A stretch of 64,000 nt of DNA, from NCBI RefSeq assembly GCF_010723305.1, contig NZ_BLKW01000004.1, positions 1 to 64,000 of the forward strand. The letters run 5' to 3'. The translations under genes and the position numbers were made by a program. Positions 10,784-19,698 of the stretch are shown here, piece after piece. The DNA is from Mycobacterium botniense. Its GTDB lineage: Bacteria; Actinomycetota; Actinomycetes; Mycobacteriales; Mycobacteriaceae. How positions within the stretch are numbered: position 1 is the first letter of the stretch; each line of letters begins with the position of its first letter. The notes below the pieces were generated by a model that saw only the letters and a list, made by a program, of their open reading frames with translations, had not been told where the DNA came from and did no database searches.

Positions 10784-11764
10784 TCAGAATCCCGTGATTT
10801 GGACGCCGGCTTTGGGTTCGATAATGATGGGAGTAGTGACGCGCCGGGCCCGGATACGCCAGCGGTCCTGTTTGTCCTCGCGCATCGTCTTCACCTGAAT
10901 CATGGAGCGACCGTCGTCGTCGCCGCTGTTGTCGGACTGTGCGCCAACGTAGCCGGGCGCAGGCAGCCGCTCGTCAACCATCGCGCCGAACACCTTTGCG
11001 TCGAGAACCGCAACATACGGTGTGGTCGGCAAGTTCGGGGTTGATAGCCATTTCTTCCCCGCGATATTGGCTTGGAAGCCGATTCCCTGGAACACCGGCA
11101 TTTCACGCACCCCGTGACCGAAATCTTCACGTGGCAACAGCAGCGCAAGCGTCGGGTCGGAGATCGCGGTGGCGAACGTGTTCAGGTCACAGAGCACCGT
11201 GTCAGCGATGTAGCCCTGTTTCAGCGCCCTCATCTGCTCCTCGGCGAGGAGGATGTCACGCAGAATGTTCGGGGCGCCTGAGCTGCCATTCCACGGCTTC
11301 GACGCGGGCTGTGTGGCTGTGATGGCGGCGACCACAGCCGACATCACCACCGAATCGACTTGCGCGACCATGCTGTTGACGAGCTTCGTGAATGCCCGCG
11401 ACAGCACGTCGAAGTTCTGCCGGCTGATGTCCTCATCGGTGATGATCGTGTCCAGACCCCACTTGACCACGTTTGCGATCTGCGCCGGACCTGTGGGAAT
11501 CGGAGACAGCGGGTATTCGTCGCCGGGTTGCACCGCTTGCGGGGTGTTCGCGGCGAAGATCGACTCGATCTGCTCGTAGATCACCGCGCCGTCTTCGGTG
11601 TAGAACTGGCCCGTCAGAACCTTATCGCCGACGAAAATCTGGTCGGCTATCGTCCGAAGGGCGCGCAATACCATCAACGGATCGTTGAGATAGCGGCTGA
11701 TCGAGTAGACATCTTGGGTTGCTAGATTCCCGGTAGGGAAACCGGGTGGTTCGAGGAACGGCAT
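10784..11764 (-). CDS. Major capsid protein
   Basis: A 326-residue protein starting MPFLEPPGFPTGNLATQDVY and ending KAGVQITGF. It contains GLDTIITDEDISRQNFDVLS, then REDFGHGVREMPVFQGIGFQ, consistent with an HK97-type capsid fold. The order decoration protein, capsid, connectors supports this. Unlike many neighbours it has no frameshift. An upstream hairpin on the same strand (11822-11851) may tune its transcription. Confidence 0.8.
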   Translation of the reverse strand: MPFLEPPGFPTGNLATQDVYSISRYLNDPLMVLRALRTIADQIFVGDKVLTGQFYTEDGAVIYEQIESIFAANTPQAVQPGDEYPLSPIPTGPAQIANVVKWGLDTIITDEDISRQNFDVLSRAFTKLVNSMVAQVDSVVMSAVVAAITATQPASKPWNGSSGAPNILRDILLAEEQMRALKQGYIADTVLCDLNTFATAISDPTLALLLPREDFGHGVREMPVFQGIGFQANIAGKKWLSTPNLPTTPYVAVLDAKVFGAMVDERLPAPGYVGAQSDNSGDDDGRSMIQVKTMREDKQDRWRIRARRVTTPIIIEPKAGVQITGF

Positions 11765-11821
11765 CTCGACCTGGTCCTTTCCTTAAACTGGTGCCGCGCA
11801 ACAGTTTTTCGTGGATAAAGA

Positions 11822-11851
11822 AAACCGGCGAAAACGGTTTTTCGCCGGTTT
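11822..11851 (-). terminator. Intrinsic terminator or attenuator between decoration and capsid genes
   Basis: A perfect 13-bp stem (AAACCGGCGAAAA and its complement) with the 4-base loop ACCG on the minus strand, followed on that strand by TTCTTTATCC after three stem Ts. It lies in the roughly 100-base gap between the decoration gene (stop 11869) and the capsid start (11764). A terminator inside a structural operon would reduce read-through from upstream or protect a processed mRNA end. Confidence 0.7.
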
Positions 11852-11868
11852 GGGGGTTTTCGCTTCCG

Positions 11869-12303
11869 TTAATGCTCGGCTAGGCGCACAACAGCAAGAC
11901 CATTCGACGCGGCGCTCCAAGCCCTTCCGATGATCTGGGAATACGTAGTGTTCGAGCTGGCGTCGGCAACAGCCCCGCTGGCTGCTGCCTGAACAGGATC
12001 GCCAGCCGAGATCGATCCGGATGCGGCGAGCACGTGAACGCCACCGAAGTAGACGCTCACCGGCTGCCCGGCGACCGCGTTGTTCGCCGCGACACCAACC
12101 TCTGCGGATGTGGCGTCCGAGGTGGGCGCCACGGTCGGGGTGACGGTGCCTGAATTAGGCTGGCCGCCAGCAACACCGGGCGTGCCGGGAACCAGAGTCC
12201 CACCGGTGATCTGCACCAGTTGTCCCGCTGTCACCGCCGACCCGGCGACGCACGACGCCTGGGTGCCGGCGACGTAGAGGGGCACATAATCCTGTCCTGC
12301 CAT
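11869..12303 (-). CDS. Capsid decoration or head fibre protein, DUF2190-like
   Basis: A 144-residue protein starting MAGQDYVPLYVAGTQASCVA. Composition is Gly, Ala, Ser, Thr and Val rich with repeated short beta strands (AVAGQPVSVYFGGVHVLAAS), as in DUF2190 capsid cement proteins. It lies between the protease/scaffold gene (stop 12305) and the capsid, the usual place. The frame is intact. Confidence 0.7.
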   Translation of the reverse strand: MAGQDYVPLYVAGTQASCVAGSAVTAGQLVQITGGTLVPGTPGVAGGQPNSGTVTPTVAPTSDATSAEVGVAANNAVAGQPVSVYFGGVHVLAASGSISAGDPVQAAASGAVADASSNTTYSQIIGRAWSAASNGLAVVRLAEH

Positions 12304-12304
12304 G

Positions 12305-13588
12305 TCAGTTCACGCTCGCTTTCTTGGTGGGAATACCCAAAGACGCCATGATCCGCGCGTGCACACGTTCCTTGGCTTCCTGCTCAGGGTCGGGCGCTGC
12401 TTCGAAACCGACCTGTCCGCGCACACCCTGATGGCCGATCTCGCTGGTGGGAATCAAACCAGCGGCCAAACTTTCGAGAACCTGTTTGGTGCCTTCCCGG
12501 TCTGCTCTCAGCGAGTCCAGCCAGTGCTGCTTGCGGGCGGGCGCGATCTTGCCTTGCTGAATAGCCGCCATCACGATCCGCTCATCTTCTTCGGCGATCT
12601 GCCGGGCGCGGGCCTCCACACCCTGGGCGGCGGCTGCTTTCAGCTCGTCGAGTTGAGCCTGCTCGATCTGCACCAGGCCGTTATCCGCGCCGCTGGCGGT
12701 GACCTTCGCCGCGTCAGCGCGTTGTTTCAGCTCCGCTATTTTAGTGAGGATGGTGTCTTCGTCTGCCGACGCGTCAACACCGATCGCCTCCGCAATATCG
12801 GGTGAGAGAGCCACTATGGAGCCCCTTTCTGTGTCAGAATTTGTTGCTGCTTCGGTCTTGCCGCCGTCGTCATCGTCGTCGTCGTCGCTGATTTTGATGC
12901 CGAACTTCTTCGCAGCGGACTTGATGCGGTCCTTGATACTGGCTAATTCCGCTGCGCTGTAATCTTTCTGATTCTTCGGCATGTTGATGTACGACCATGC
13001 TGCGCGAACATGCTCAGCGGTGTCGATCGGGTATTTGCCGTTCTTCGGGTCCGCATACTTCACGTTCCCGTACGGCTTCGGGGTGTCGGCGGCCTCGATC
13101 ACCAGCTCGATTGCCTTGCCGCCCATGCGCCCGGCGGCGGCGATGTCATACAGTCGGGCAACGTCCTGTAGGCTTTGCAGCGACTCGACACCAGGGCGTG
13201 TCGCTCCCAGCAGAGCCAACCCGGTCAACACGAACTCGTGCACGCTGCCATCAGGTGCGGTGTAGTCGTACAAACCTTCAATCGACCGGGACGGGTATGC
13301 GGACGGAAGAATCTCGGCCAGCCACTCGGGGACACCAACCATGTCCCCGATCAGCGCGCGACCGTCCTCAGATGCCCGCAGATTGTCCAGCCAGCCCACA
13401 GCCGGGTCGCCGGAGAAACGTGGATCGTTGTGCCCCAGCCTGATTACAGGCTTGCGCAGGATTCCTTTCTCATGGGCTTCGATCGCGGCCGCTATTTCCT
13501 TTTCGGTGCATTCCCATTCGCCGGTAGACAGATTCCACTTGCCCGTGCGCATCAGCTCCACACCGGGAACAGTTACGAGGTTCACCAT
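12305..13588 (-). CDS. Head maturation protease/scaffold, Mu gpI-like
   Basis: A 427-residue protein. The N-terminal 150 residues (MVNLVTVPGVELMRTGKWNL, then GDPAVGWLDNLRASEDGRAL and YPSRSIEGLYDY) resemble the Mu-like prophage I protease/scaffold family. A middle segment (KYPIDTAEHVRAAWSYINMP) resembles a small domain often appended to these proteins. A run of seven Asp near residue 235 comes from a GTC/CGT repeat. The C-terminal half is a charged helical scaffold region. It overlaps the portal stop by 7 bases. Confidence 0.75.
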   Translation of the reverse strand: MVNLVTVPGVELMRTGKWNLSTGEWECTEKEIAAAIEAHEKGILRKPVIRLGHNDPRFSGDPAVGWLDNLRASEDGRALIGDMVGVPEWLAEILPSAYPSRSIEGLYDYTAPDGSVHEFVLTGLALLGATRPGVESLQSLQDVARLYDIAAAGRMGGKAIELVIEAADTPKPYGNVKYADPKNGKYPIDTAEHVRAAWSYINMPKNQKDYSAAELASIKDRIKSAAKKFGIKISDDDDDDDGGKTEAATNSDTERGSIVALSPDIAEAIGVDASADEDTILTKIAELKQRADAAKVTASGADNGLVQIEQAQLDELKAAAAQGVEARARQIAEEDERIVMAAIQQGKIAPARKQHWLDSLRADREGTKQVLESLAAGLIPTSEIGHQGVRGQVGFEAAPDPEQEAKERVHARIMASLGIPTKKASVN

Positions 13589-15113
13589 AGTTTCAGTGCT
13601 CCTTTAGGGTTGCTCCTCGACCGCGGCGTTCGCCTGGCGTTGGCGGTGACTTTCGCACGCGACGAAAACGGTTGCTCCGGTTTGGCTTCCGTAATCGGCT
13701 CAGTGTCCGGCGGCGCGGGCAGCGGGTATTGCGCAGCATTTTCGCGTTGAAGTTGCGGGTCAACGGCAGGCAAACCCATCTGCTGGCGCTCGAAGGCTTC
13801 CAGCCGCGGGTCGGGGGTGATCAGGCCGGCGTTGACGAGCATCTGCAACGCGGCAGCCGAAGCGTCCTGGCGTGAACCGATCTCCTCACACACCAGCATC
13901 GGGCACGGCTCATCCTCACCGAAGTTGATATCCACAAGGTCTTCGACGATGTGCGCCTGGGCGGTGTCGCGTATATCGTCGGCGACCTGCTGGACGCCTT
14001 CGCTAAACGTGTCAGCCTGAACGCTGGCCAGCGCGTAACTTCCGCCGCGGTCAAGGTTGAGGAAATGTGCCAGTGCGGCCAGAGCCATCTGCTTGTCGTG
14101 ATACTCGACGGCCTGACGGATAAACCCAGAGGGCAAATTGCCTTCGACGCCGGCCAGTTTGAACTGGGCGCCGAACGGCAATGCCACACCGGCGTTGTTG
14201 CCGCCCCGATACTGGCGTGCGATGTCCAAGTACGGTTGCAGCGATTGATCGCCGACGCTGGCTTCCGACACCGACTCGGGCGCGATCACCACCGGGACAC
14301 CGACACCGTTACGCCGCGCAGCTGTGGCCTCGATACGAATGAACTCGTCTTTAGCAGCCAATGCTTGTAGGCGGGACGGAACAGGCTGTTTCCGATCCAC
14401 TGGCCGGGGTCTGGGTCGCGCACATACACCACGAGGCGATTGACCGGAATCTGCAATTGCAGCCCCTGCATGCCTCCGGTCACCCCCAGGGGAGTCCCGA
14501 ACGATGTGCCGGGCGGGAATTGGGTTATCCCGATCAAGCCGCCGTCTAAATCGATGTCCCAATACGCGATCGTGGACGACGGCCGCGGCGCCAGCTTGCG
14601 CAGATACGCGCGGCCATCCTCTCCGATCCGATACACCTGCTCGAACACTTGGTGACCGTACTGCAAATGCCGCAATGCCAGCTTAAGATGCTGCGACCAC
14701 GAAAACCTGTCCCTAATACGAGGCTTCGGCTTCGACTCGTCAGCGCCCACGATAGGCAGCCCGAGGTTAGCGGCGACAAACTCGGTGACCTCATCGCGCG
14801 CACCATTGGGGTCGATTCGCCACGCGGTGCGCAACACCGGCAACGCGATCGCGTAATACACGCTGGCAAGGCGTGAATCTTCCCGCCACATGCGCGTATA
14901 CGTGCGGACACTGTTCGGCCACAGCAGCTCTGGAACCTGCTCGAACTGGTCCCACTGTGAAAACGCCGACAGCATGCCAGGGAACGGGTTAGCGAACCCG
15001 GCTTCAGTTACCGGCACCGCTGTCTTCGTGTTATGTCCAGCTACACGCCGCGGAAGACGCTTCGCGGGGGTCCTAAGTGGTGCTGTAGCGGGAATACTGC
15101 GCTTCGGCGCCAT
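13582..15113 (-). pseudogene. Portal protein, DUF935-like, one frameshift
   Basis: ATG 15113 (MAPKRSIPATAPLRTPAKRL). The first 250 residues contain RTYTRMWREDSRLASVYYAI and GHQVFEQVYRIGEDGRAYLR. The frame changes at an AAA run (plus-strand 14350-14352) within the codons for YKHWLL, and the rest (KDEFIRIEATAARRNG, then ALAHFLNLDRGGSYALASVQ, DTFSEGV) continues to 13582. The length is one base short of a multiple of three, so one A appears lost. The fold matches the Mu-like DUF935 portal family, which forms the 12-fold ring for DNA entry. Confidence 0.85.
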
Positions 15114-15142
15114 ATATTCCCTCCTTTAGCCTTAAAACAGGA

Positions 15143-16586
15143 CTAGAAACGCACGCTCATCGCATCGAACTCGCGCTCAAACACGTCCTGCGACGACTTC
15201 GGCTCCTGCCGTTCCATCAGCGGGGACGGAGCCCGCTTCGGCGGCACACTGAATGTCAACAAACCCCAATGAGCCAACGTGACCGCCATCAACTGCACAA
15301 TCTGGCCGCCCGGCGACTTATCCCACGCGAAACGGCCACCCGGCAGCTCTCGTTTGACGGCTGAAACGACTGACGAATCCAGAATCTCCTGTCCCGGATG
15401 ACTGATCTGCCCAGCCAGCACCGCTTCGAGGAAACCCTCGCAGGCCATCGCCAAATCGGAGGCATTCGTCATGTGCGGTTCAATGCCCGCCTCAACTAGA
15501 TACGGCCTCAACACCGCAGCGGGGGAACGCTGGTCGATCACCAGCGCCACCGGATCAGCCTCTGTAACAACATCGACGATCCGCTCCGCGACCTCAGTCG
15601 GTGCACCCGACCCGCTCCAACCAATCTCGACGTGCACACCGCCGCCGCTTAAGAATTGCGCGCCAGAGATTGCCCACTGCTTGGTGACTGGATCGCGGTC
15701 CACGCCAAGCACCTGCGGATAAAGACCGGTGAGCGCAGGCGCCCGGTCAGCCAGGCTTCCCCACAGATCAGCACCAATAGGCGGCTGCGTGACCTCGGCC
15801 AGCGTCGGCCAGTCACCGATCCCCAACCGCTCAACGAGGAAGATTTTCGGTGTGTGGATGAGCGCCTGATACTCGTCTTCAATGTATTCCGGCGTTATCC
15901 GATAACCCATGCCGGGATTGGCGCGGGCACGCTCCCTTGGACTTGCGGGATCGGCCCCCTCCTCACACGAAAATTCGGCATAACACAGCCTCGGACTGCT
16001 GCCCTCCAACGCCCGCTTGCGAACACTGGCGAACACATACCCCTTGTCGTGGACCTCTTGGTCCACAGCGCTGCCCATGTACCACAGCTGCGGGTTAGGC
16101 CGCGCCGCCAGCGTCGGCATCAGCGCACCGATCGACGCGGACTCAAGGATCATGGCCTCATCGAGAATCACGCAATCACCAGACAAACCGCGGCCGCCGC
16201 CCTTGGTGCGCGTCTTGAACTTCACCCGCTGCCCCGTCGCGAGCTCGAAACCCTCCTTACCGTTTGACCGGCTCACCGTGAACTTCTCACCCGACGCGTC
16301 CAACCACTGCTCAAGCCGGCGCATCGTCTCCATCGCCGTGTCAAACAGGTGCGCCGAGTAGACGATCAGCTCCTCGCCGAACAAGAACAGCCCGGCAAGA
16401 ATCCGCGCCTCAGCCAACACCGACTTGCCATTCTGCCGCGGCACACACAAGCCGACCTCGAACGCCGACCATCTGCCGCCCGCCAGCTCGCCTAGACTGT
16501 GCTCAAGGATGAGCTTTTGCCACGGGTCAAAGGACCAGTCCCACCGACGCCGCGAACTCGACAGCCTCAGCCGCCGCGCTTGTCAC
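15143..16586 (-). pseudogene. Terminase large subunit, one frameshift
   Basis: The best start is GTG 16586 (VTSAAAEAVEFAASVGLVL), inside the end of the small subunit gene. The next bases read CTT TGA C at 16532-16526; removing one T gives LDPWQKLILEHSLGE and the long open frame that follows. Walker A is VPRQNGKS near residue 55, Walker B-like is DCVILDEAM, and the nuclease half contains LGVDRD, LVIDQRSPAA and FAWDKS. The gene is one base over a multiple of three. The motor packages DNA into the procapsid; in this form it would be truncated after about 19 residues unless translation restarts at TTG 16450. Confidence 0.88.
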
Positions 16587-16980
16587 CGCTGGCGGTACCA
16601 CCAGAATCCGCGGCGTCTGGTCGCCCAGCAGCGGCTTTTCGCTGACGCTCAGCACGTTTTCGGGCAAGTTCGTCCCTCTTGGAGATTCGCGGCTTCTCAA
16701 CGGCGTCGATCTGCGCGAGAACGTCCATCAATCGCGCAGACAGCGCCGCAACATCACGCGACGACTCGCAACCGTCGATTTCAGCGGCCAACTTGTCGCG
16801 CAGCGCCCGCAACGTGGCCGCGCGATCACCACGCCCGGCCACACCAGCCAACGTCTGCCGACGCACTCTCACCGGACCGTCACCGCCATGTTTTTTGCTT
16901 CGGGGAGAGAAATTGGTGACCCAGGTGCGGGTCGCTGGGGTGGGGGGGTGGTCGAACATTTTTTCGGGGGTGGTTGCCAT
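16567..16980 (-). CDS. Terminase small subunit
   Basis: A 137-residue basic protein (MATTPEKMFDHPPTPATRTW) with helical regions LRALRDKLAAEIDGCESSRD and KRDELARKRAERQRKAAA. Size, charge and position between HNH endonuclease and terL fit the small terminase that recognises the packaging site. Its 3' end overlaps terL by 20 bases. Confidence 0.7.
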   Translation of the reverse strand: MATTPEKMFDHPPTPATRTWVTNFSPRSKKHGGDGPVRVRRQTLAGVAGRGDRAATLRALRDKLAAEIDGCESSRDVAALSARLMDVLAQIDAVEKPRISKRDELARKRAERQRKAAAGRPDAADSGGTASGDKRGG

Positions 16981-17044
16981 GCGCCCATCTTCGGTGGTCA
17001 GAGGATGTGGGTTGGTTTGCTGACTGGTTGATCGGTGGCGGTGT

Positions 17045-17368
17045 TCACCACGGCCATTGCAGGGCTTGGTGTCCTAGGTCGAGGATTGGGTGTTTGCTAG
17101 GTTTGCCGGTTAGTGCTGGTCTTAAATGGTCGCGGGAGCCGTCGCCGCGTTCGCTGTTGCAGTGTGTGTGTAGCAGCCGGTCGGCGAGTTTGCCTCCTGC
17201 TGAGCGGGGCAGGCTGTGGTCGCCGGATAGTCCTTGGCTGAGGTACATGGGTTCGCCGCACCACCAGCATGGGGTGCCGTCTACGTGGTTTCGTTTGAGG
17301 CGTGCGACTTGTTGTTTGTGTCGGTATCCCAGTCCGCGTTGGCTGGTGGTGAGTTTGTGGGGTGCCAT
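17045..17368 (-). CDS. HNH endonuclease
   Basis: A 107-residue protein with a CWWC and later HTHCN zinc-binding set around LSGDHSLPRSAGGKLADRLL, the beta-beta-alpha-metal HNH core. HNH proteins next to terminase genes are needed for cos cleavage in many phages. It is placed 64 bases before terS and in the same direction. Confidence 0.88.
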   Translation of the reverse strand: MAPHKLTTSQRGLGYRHKQQVARLKRNHVDGTPCWWCGEPMYLSQGLSGDHSLPRSAGGKLADRLLHTHCNSERGDGSRDHLRPALTGKPSKHPILDLGHQALQWPW

Positions 17369-17393
17369 CGGATGCCGTCGGATTGGGTGGCTG

Positions 17394-17639
17394 CTATGCG
17401 CTGGGTTTGACGTGGATGGTGAGGGTGCCGTCGTCGTTGTGGGTGACGGTGGTGGTGATGGGTAGCCGGTCGTGGTTGTGCAGTGCTTGTGCCATGTGTT
17501 CGGCGAGCTGCATGCCTTCGTCGACGGTGTAGATCCGGGCGGCTGCCGCGGACCCTGTGGGTAGCTGTTGCATGGCCGCCATTTGTTGGAGGCGTTCGCG
17601 TAGTTGTTGCACCTGCTCCGGCGTGATCGGCGTCGTCAT
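17394..17639 (-). CDS. Small phage protein of unknown function
   Basis: Start ATG 17639 overlaps the upstream stop (ATGA). The 81-residue product has a glutamine-rich helix (TPEQVQQLRERLQQMAAMQQ) and a beta-rich end (PITTTVTHNDDGTLTIHVK). I do not recognise a family. It lies just before the HNH gene. Confidence 0.6.
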   Translation of the reverse strand: MTTPITPEQVQQLRERLQQMAAMQQLPTGSAAAARIYTVDEGMQLAEHMAQALHNHDRLPITTTVTHNDDGTLTIHVKPSA

Positions 17640-18010
17640 TCGTGCGGGCACTCCGGTTTGACCTGCGTGATGGAGCGGATTGCAAGCTGTGACAGATGGG
17701 CTTTCATGTCGTGGTCGACGGTGAGTGAAAGCAGGCGTTTGCCGCAGTGTTGGCAGTAGATGTTGGCGACCTTGTAGCCGTCTTGGTCGGCTGCTTTGGG
17801 GTCGTCGCGGTGGTTGATGGTGTAGCCGCGGCGCTCCAGCGTGTGTTGTGCGGCTTCGGCGAGGTCGGTGGCGAGTTTGCGGATTCGGCCTTGGGATTCT
17901 TTGGACTGATTGAATTGGCTGAAGTGCATGAGCCTGCGTGGCCGGCCGTCTGGGTGCGGAAGGTTGTGCCAGGACTCGGCGAGCAGTTTGGTGACGTCTG
18001 GGCGGGGCAT
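17636..18010 (-). CDS. Phage protein with a C-terminal cysteine pair, function unknown
   Basis: The 124-residue product starts at MPRPDVTKLLAESWHNLPHP; the open frame extends to 18118, so a longer form is possible. It has a basic N-terminal part (KESQGRIRKLATDLAEAAQH) and CQHCGKRLLSLTVDHD with a late Cys, which might bind zinc. No characteristic catalytic motif is visible. Confidence 0.55.
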   Translation of the reverse strand: MPRPDVTKLLAESWHNLPHPDGRPRRLMHFSQFNQSKESQGRIRKLATDLAEAAQHTLERRGYTINHRDDPKAADQDGYKVANIYCQHCGKRLLSLTVDHDMKAHLSQLAIRSITQVKPECPHE

Positions 18011-18202
18011 GGCGTGGCGGGCTTTCTGAGGAGTCGTTGGGCGATCAATCCCGCGACAGCAGCGTTGGGCATGGGAAGCTCCCAGGTGTTGGGCTGTGGT
18101 CGCGCGAGGCCGGTTCAACGTCTACGATGAGAAACGCCACCCGGTTTTGGGGACACGTGTGGCGTGGTTTCAGATGTTAGCTGATGAATTACAGGCGTGC
18201 AA

Positions 18203-18601
18203 TTAGGCTGAGTGCACGAGTTGTTGGGCGCGTTGGTGTGACACGTCGAGGACTTTGCCGATGTCGCGGACGGTTAGGCCGTTGGCTTTCAGTTCTCGGG
18301 CGGCGGCCCGGTATTCGGCGGCTGCTTCGGTTTGTGCTTGGGCGGCGCGGCGTCGCAGTTCGTCGGCGTGCTGCAGGTGTGCGCTGACGGAAGTGGGCAG
18401 TTCGATTTTGACTTCGACGTTGAATGAGTCTTCTGGCACGTCGAGGTAGACGGCGATGAGGTCGCGTGCCATCGGCTCGACGTCGGTGAGCCGGCGGGCC
18501 TGGGTCGGTAGTCCTTCATCGGGGTTGTTTCCGAGGCCAGGAATGCGGATGAACCACCATCTGCCCTCGTCGGGGCTGGCGATCGCCGTGTAGGTTTTCA
18601 T
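18203..18601 (-). CDS. hicB: HicB antitoxin
   Basis: ATG 18601 overlaps the hicA stop (ATGA). The 132-residue product has an N-terminal HicB fold (MKTYTAIASPDEGRWWFIRI) that should cap the toxin, a helical linker, and a C-terminal helix-turn-helix (LTVRDIGKVLDVSHQRAQQL) that would bind the promoter. Order toxin then antitoxin is usual for hicAB. It is likely to repress its own operon through the inverted repeat at 18821-18838. Confidence 0.85.
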   Translation of the reverse strand: MKTYTAIASPDEGRWWFIRIPGLGNNPDEGLPTQARRLTDVEPMARDLIAVYLDVPEDSFNVEVKIELPTSVSAHLQHADELRRRAAQAQTEAAAEYRAAARELKANGLTVRDIGKVLDVSHQRAQQLVHSA

Positions 18602-18813
18602 CGCCACCATCCTTTCCCGAGTTTGATCTCGCATTCTTTGTAGATGCCTTCGGCGTCGCGGTTGATGATTTCGCGGTGGCGTGGTATGGGGATTGGCGCG
18701 CCGTCGAGGTCGTAGATGTCGTGGTTGCCGCCGTGGCGTTTGATGGTGAATTGCATGTTGCGCGCTTTGGCTGCTTTTTGGATTTTCTTGATGACTTCTG
18801 TCCGTTTCGGCAT
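18598..18813 (-). CDS. hicA: HicA mRNA interferase toxin
   Basis: A 71-residue product, MPKRTEVIKKIQKAAKARNM, with the HicA signature RHGGNHDIYDLDG (catalytic His at about residue 31) and IPRHREIN. HicA folds as a dsRNA-binding-like domain and cleaves mRNA when HicB is lost. The length is typical. In a prophage, hicAB may stabilise the element or act against other phages. The start codon lies where transcription is predicted to begin. Confidence 0.88.
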   Translation of the reverse strand: MPKRTEVIKKIQKAAKARNMQFTIKRHGGNHDIYDLDGAPIPIPRHREIINRDAEGIYKECEIKLGKGWWR

Positions 18814-18819
18814 ACTACC

Positions 18820-18865
18820 AGTCTAGTCTGGACTAGACAAATCTGTCAAGATCGGGCTAGACAAA
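18820..18865 (-). promoter_or_regulatory. hicAB promoter with inverted-repeat operator
   Basis: On the minus strand a -35 TTGACA (18849-18844) and a -10 TAGACT (18825-18820) are spaced 18 bases apart. The expected start is at or next to the hicA ATG (18813), so the mRNA should be leaderless. Between and over the -10 lies GTCTAGTC TG GACTAGAC (18821-18838), an 8-bp perfect inverted repeat. A direct repeat CTAGACAAA occurs at 18833 and 18857. These fit HicB autoregulation. Confidence 0.7.
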
Positions 18866-18964
18866 ACGGTGTTCATTCGAGCACTCCAGCGGGCAGACGG
18901 CGTTTAAAGCATCCGGCTCGGGCCGTTTACCCTGCGCCGCCGGCACACAAGAAACCCTCTTGCT

Positions 18965-19645
18965 CTATTCCAGTACGCCGGCTGGAAGCTCGTAGCCCAA
19001 TACCTTGGCTAAAAACAGGAACCGCTCAGGGCCCCAGGTGGTGCGACAGTGCTGGCAGACGCAGCCGGCGGTGGTGATTTGGAGTGCTGGCTGGCGGACG
19101 AGTTCACCGGCGGAGTCATGGCGGTAGATGGTTTTCTTTCCGCATGCCGGGCAGGCCGCGGGCAGGTGTTTGACGGGTGTGTCGGTGAGCATGTTGGTGA
19201 TGCGTTCGGCCCATTTTCTGATCGCGCCGGTTTTGTCGTGGATGTCGGCGACGTCGTGGGGGCGCCATTTTCGGCTCTGTATGGCCCGTAGACGCAAGAT
19301 TGTCACTGGGGTGGATAGTCCGGCTGGGTTGCGGTGGTTTTGCGGCCAGGAGGGCTCCCAGTGGGCTACTGTGGCGTCGATTTCGCGTAGCAGGTCGAGG
19401 GCGTCGATCCACGCGGGTGGTTGGGAGGCTGCGATTCCGGTGCGGTCGCGTTTGGTGCCGGGCACGGCTTCGCGGAGCTGGTCGTAGAGGCTGTCCAGCC
19501 ACACGATTCTCGTGCCGGTGTGCTGTGGTTTGGGATCGATGAGGGCGCTGATGGCGTAGTCGAGCTGTCGGCGCGCGTCGGACAGCGGTGAGCTTCGCCT
19601 ACGTTTGGGTGACGCCATTGGTGCTGTGCGTGGTGCGCTGCTCAT
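18965..19645 (-). CDS. Phage protein with C-terminal zinc ribbon, function unknown
   Basis: ATG 19645 overlaps the stop of the 18-residue peptide gene (ATGA). The 226-residue product has an N-terminal helical region (SDARRQLDYAISALIDPKP) and a C-terminal ribbon with CPACGKK and CVCQHCRTTWG. Proteins of this design occur in the replication region of many mycobacteriophages without known function; the zinc site is inferred from the paired cysteines. Confidence 0.65.
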   Translation of the reverse strand: MSSAPRTAPMASPKRRRSSPLSDARRQLDYAISALIDPKPQHTGTRIVWLDSLYDQLREAVPGTKRDRTGIAASQPPAWIDALDLLREIDATVAHWEPSWPQNHRNPAGLSTPVTILRLRAIQSRKWRPHDVADIHDKTGAIRKWAERITNMLTDTPVKHLPAACPACGKKTIYRHDSAGELVRQPALQITTAGCVCQHCRTTWGPERFLFLAKVLGYELPAGVLE

Positions 19646-19698
19646 AGCGGTGTGCGCCAGTCGAGTGCGTCGATGGCCGTGTCATGCTGCGCTGTCAT
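19642..19698 (-). CDS. 18-residue peptide gene with ATGA overlaps at both ends
   Basis: ATG 19698 overlaps the upstream stop TGA (19697-19695) and its own stop overlaps ATG 19645. It would encode MTAQHDTAIDALDWRTPL. The same ATGA joint appears throughout this operon, so the frame is probably translated, perhaps only to pass ribosomes to the zinc-ribbon gene. There is no membrane segment or known motif. Confidence 0.55.
   Translation of the reverse strand: MTAQHDTAIDALDWRTPL

Noticed and set aside
12860..12890. Trinucleotide run coding seven Asp in the head protease
   Set aside because: It is a multiple of three inside a long open frame and typical of acidic linkers; not evidence of a special element.
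18130..18171. Imperfect hairpin after hicB (GAAACGCCAC with GTGGCGTGGTTTC)
   Set aside because: The stem has a bulge and is not followed by a T run on the minus strand, so it is a weak terminator candidate.
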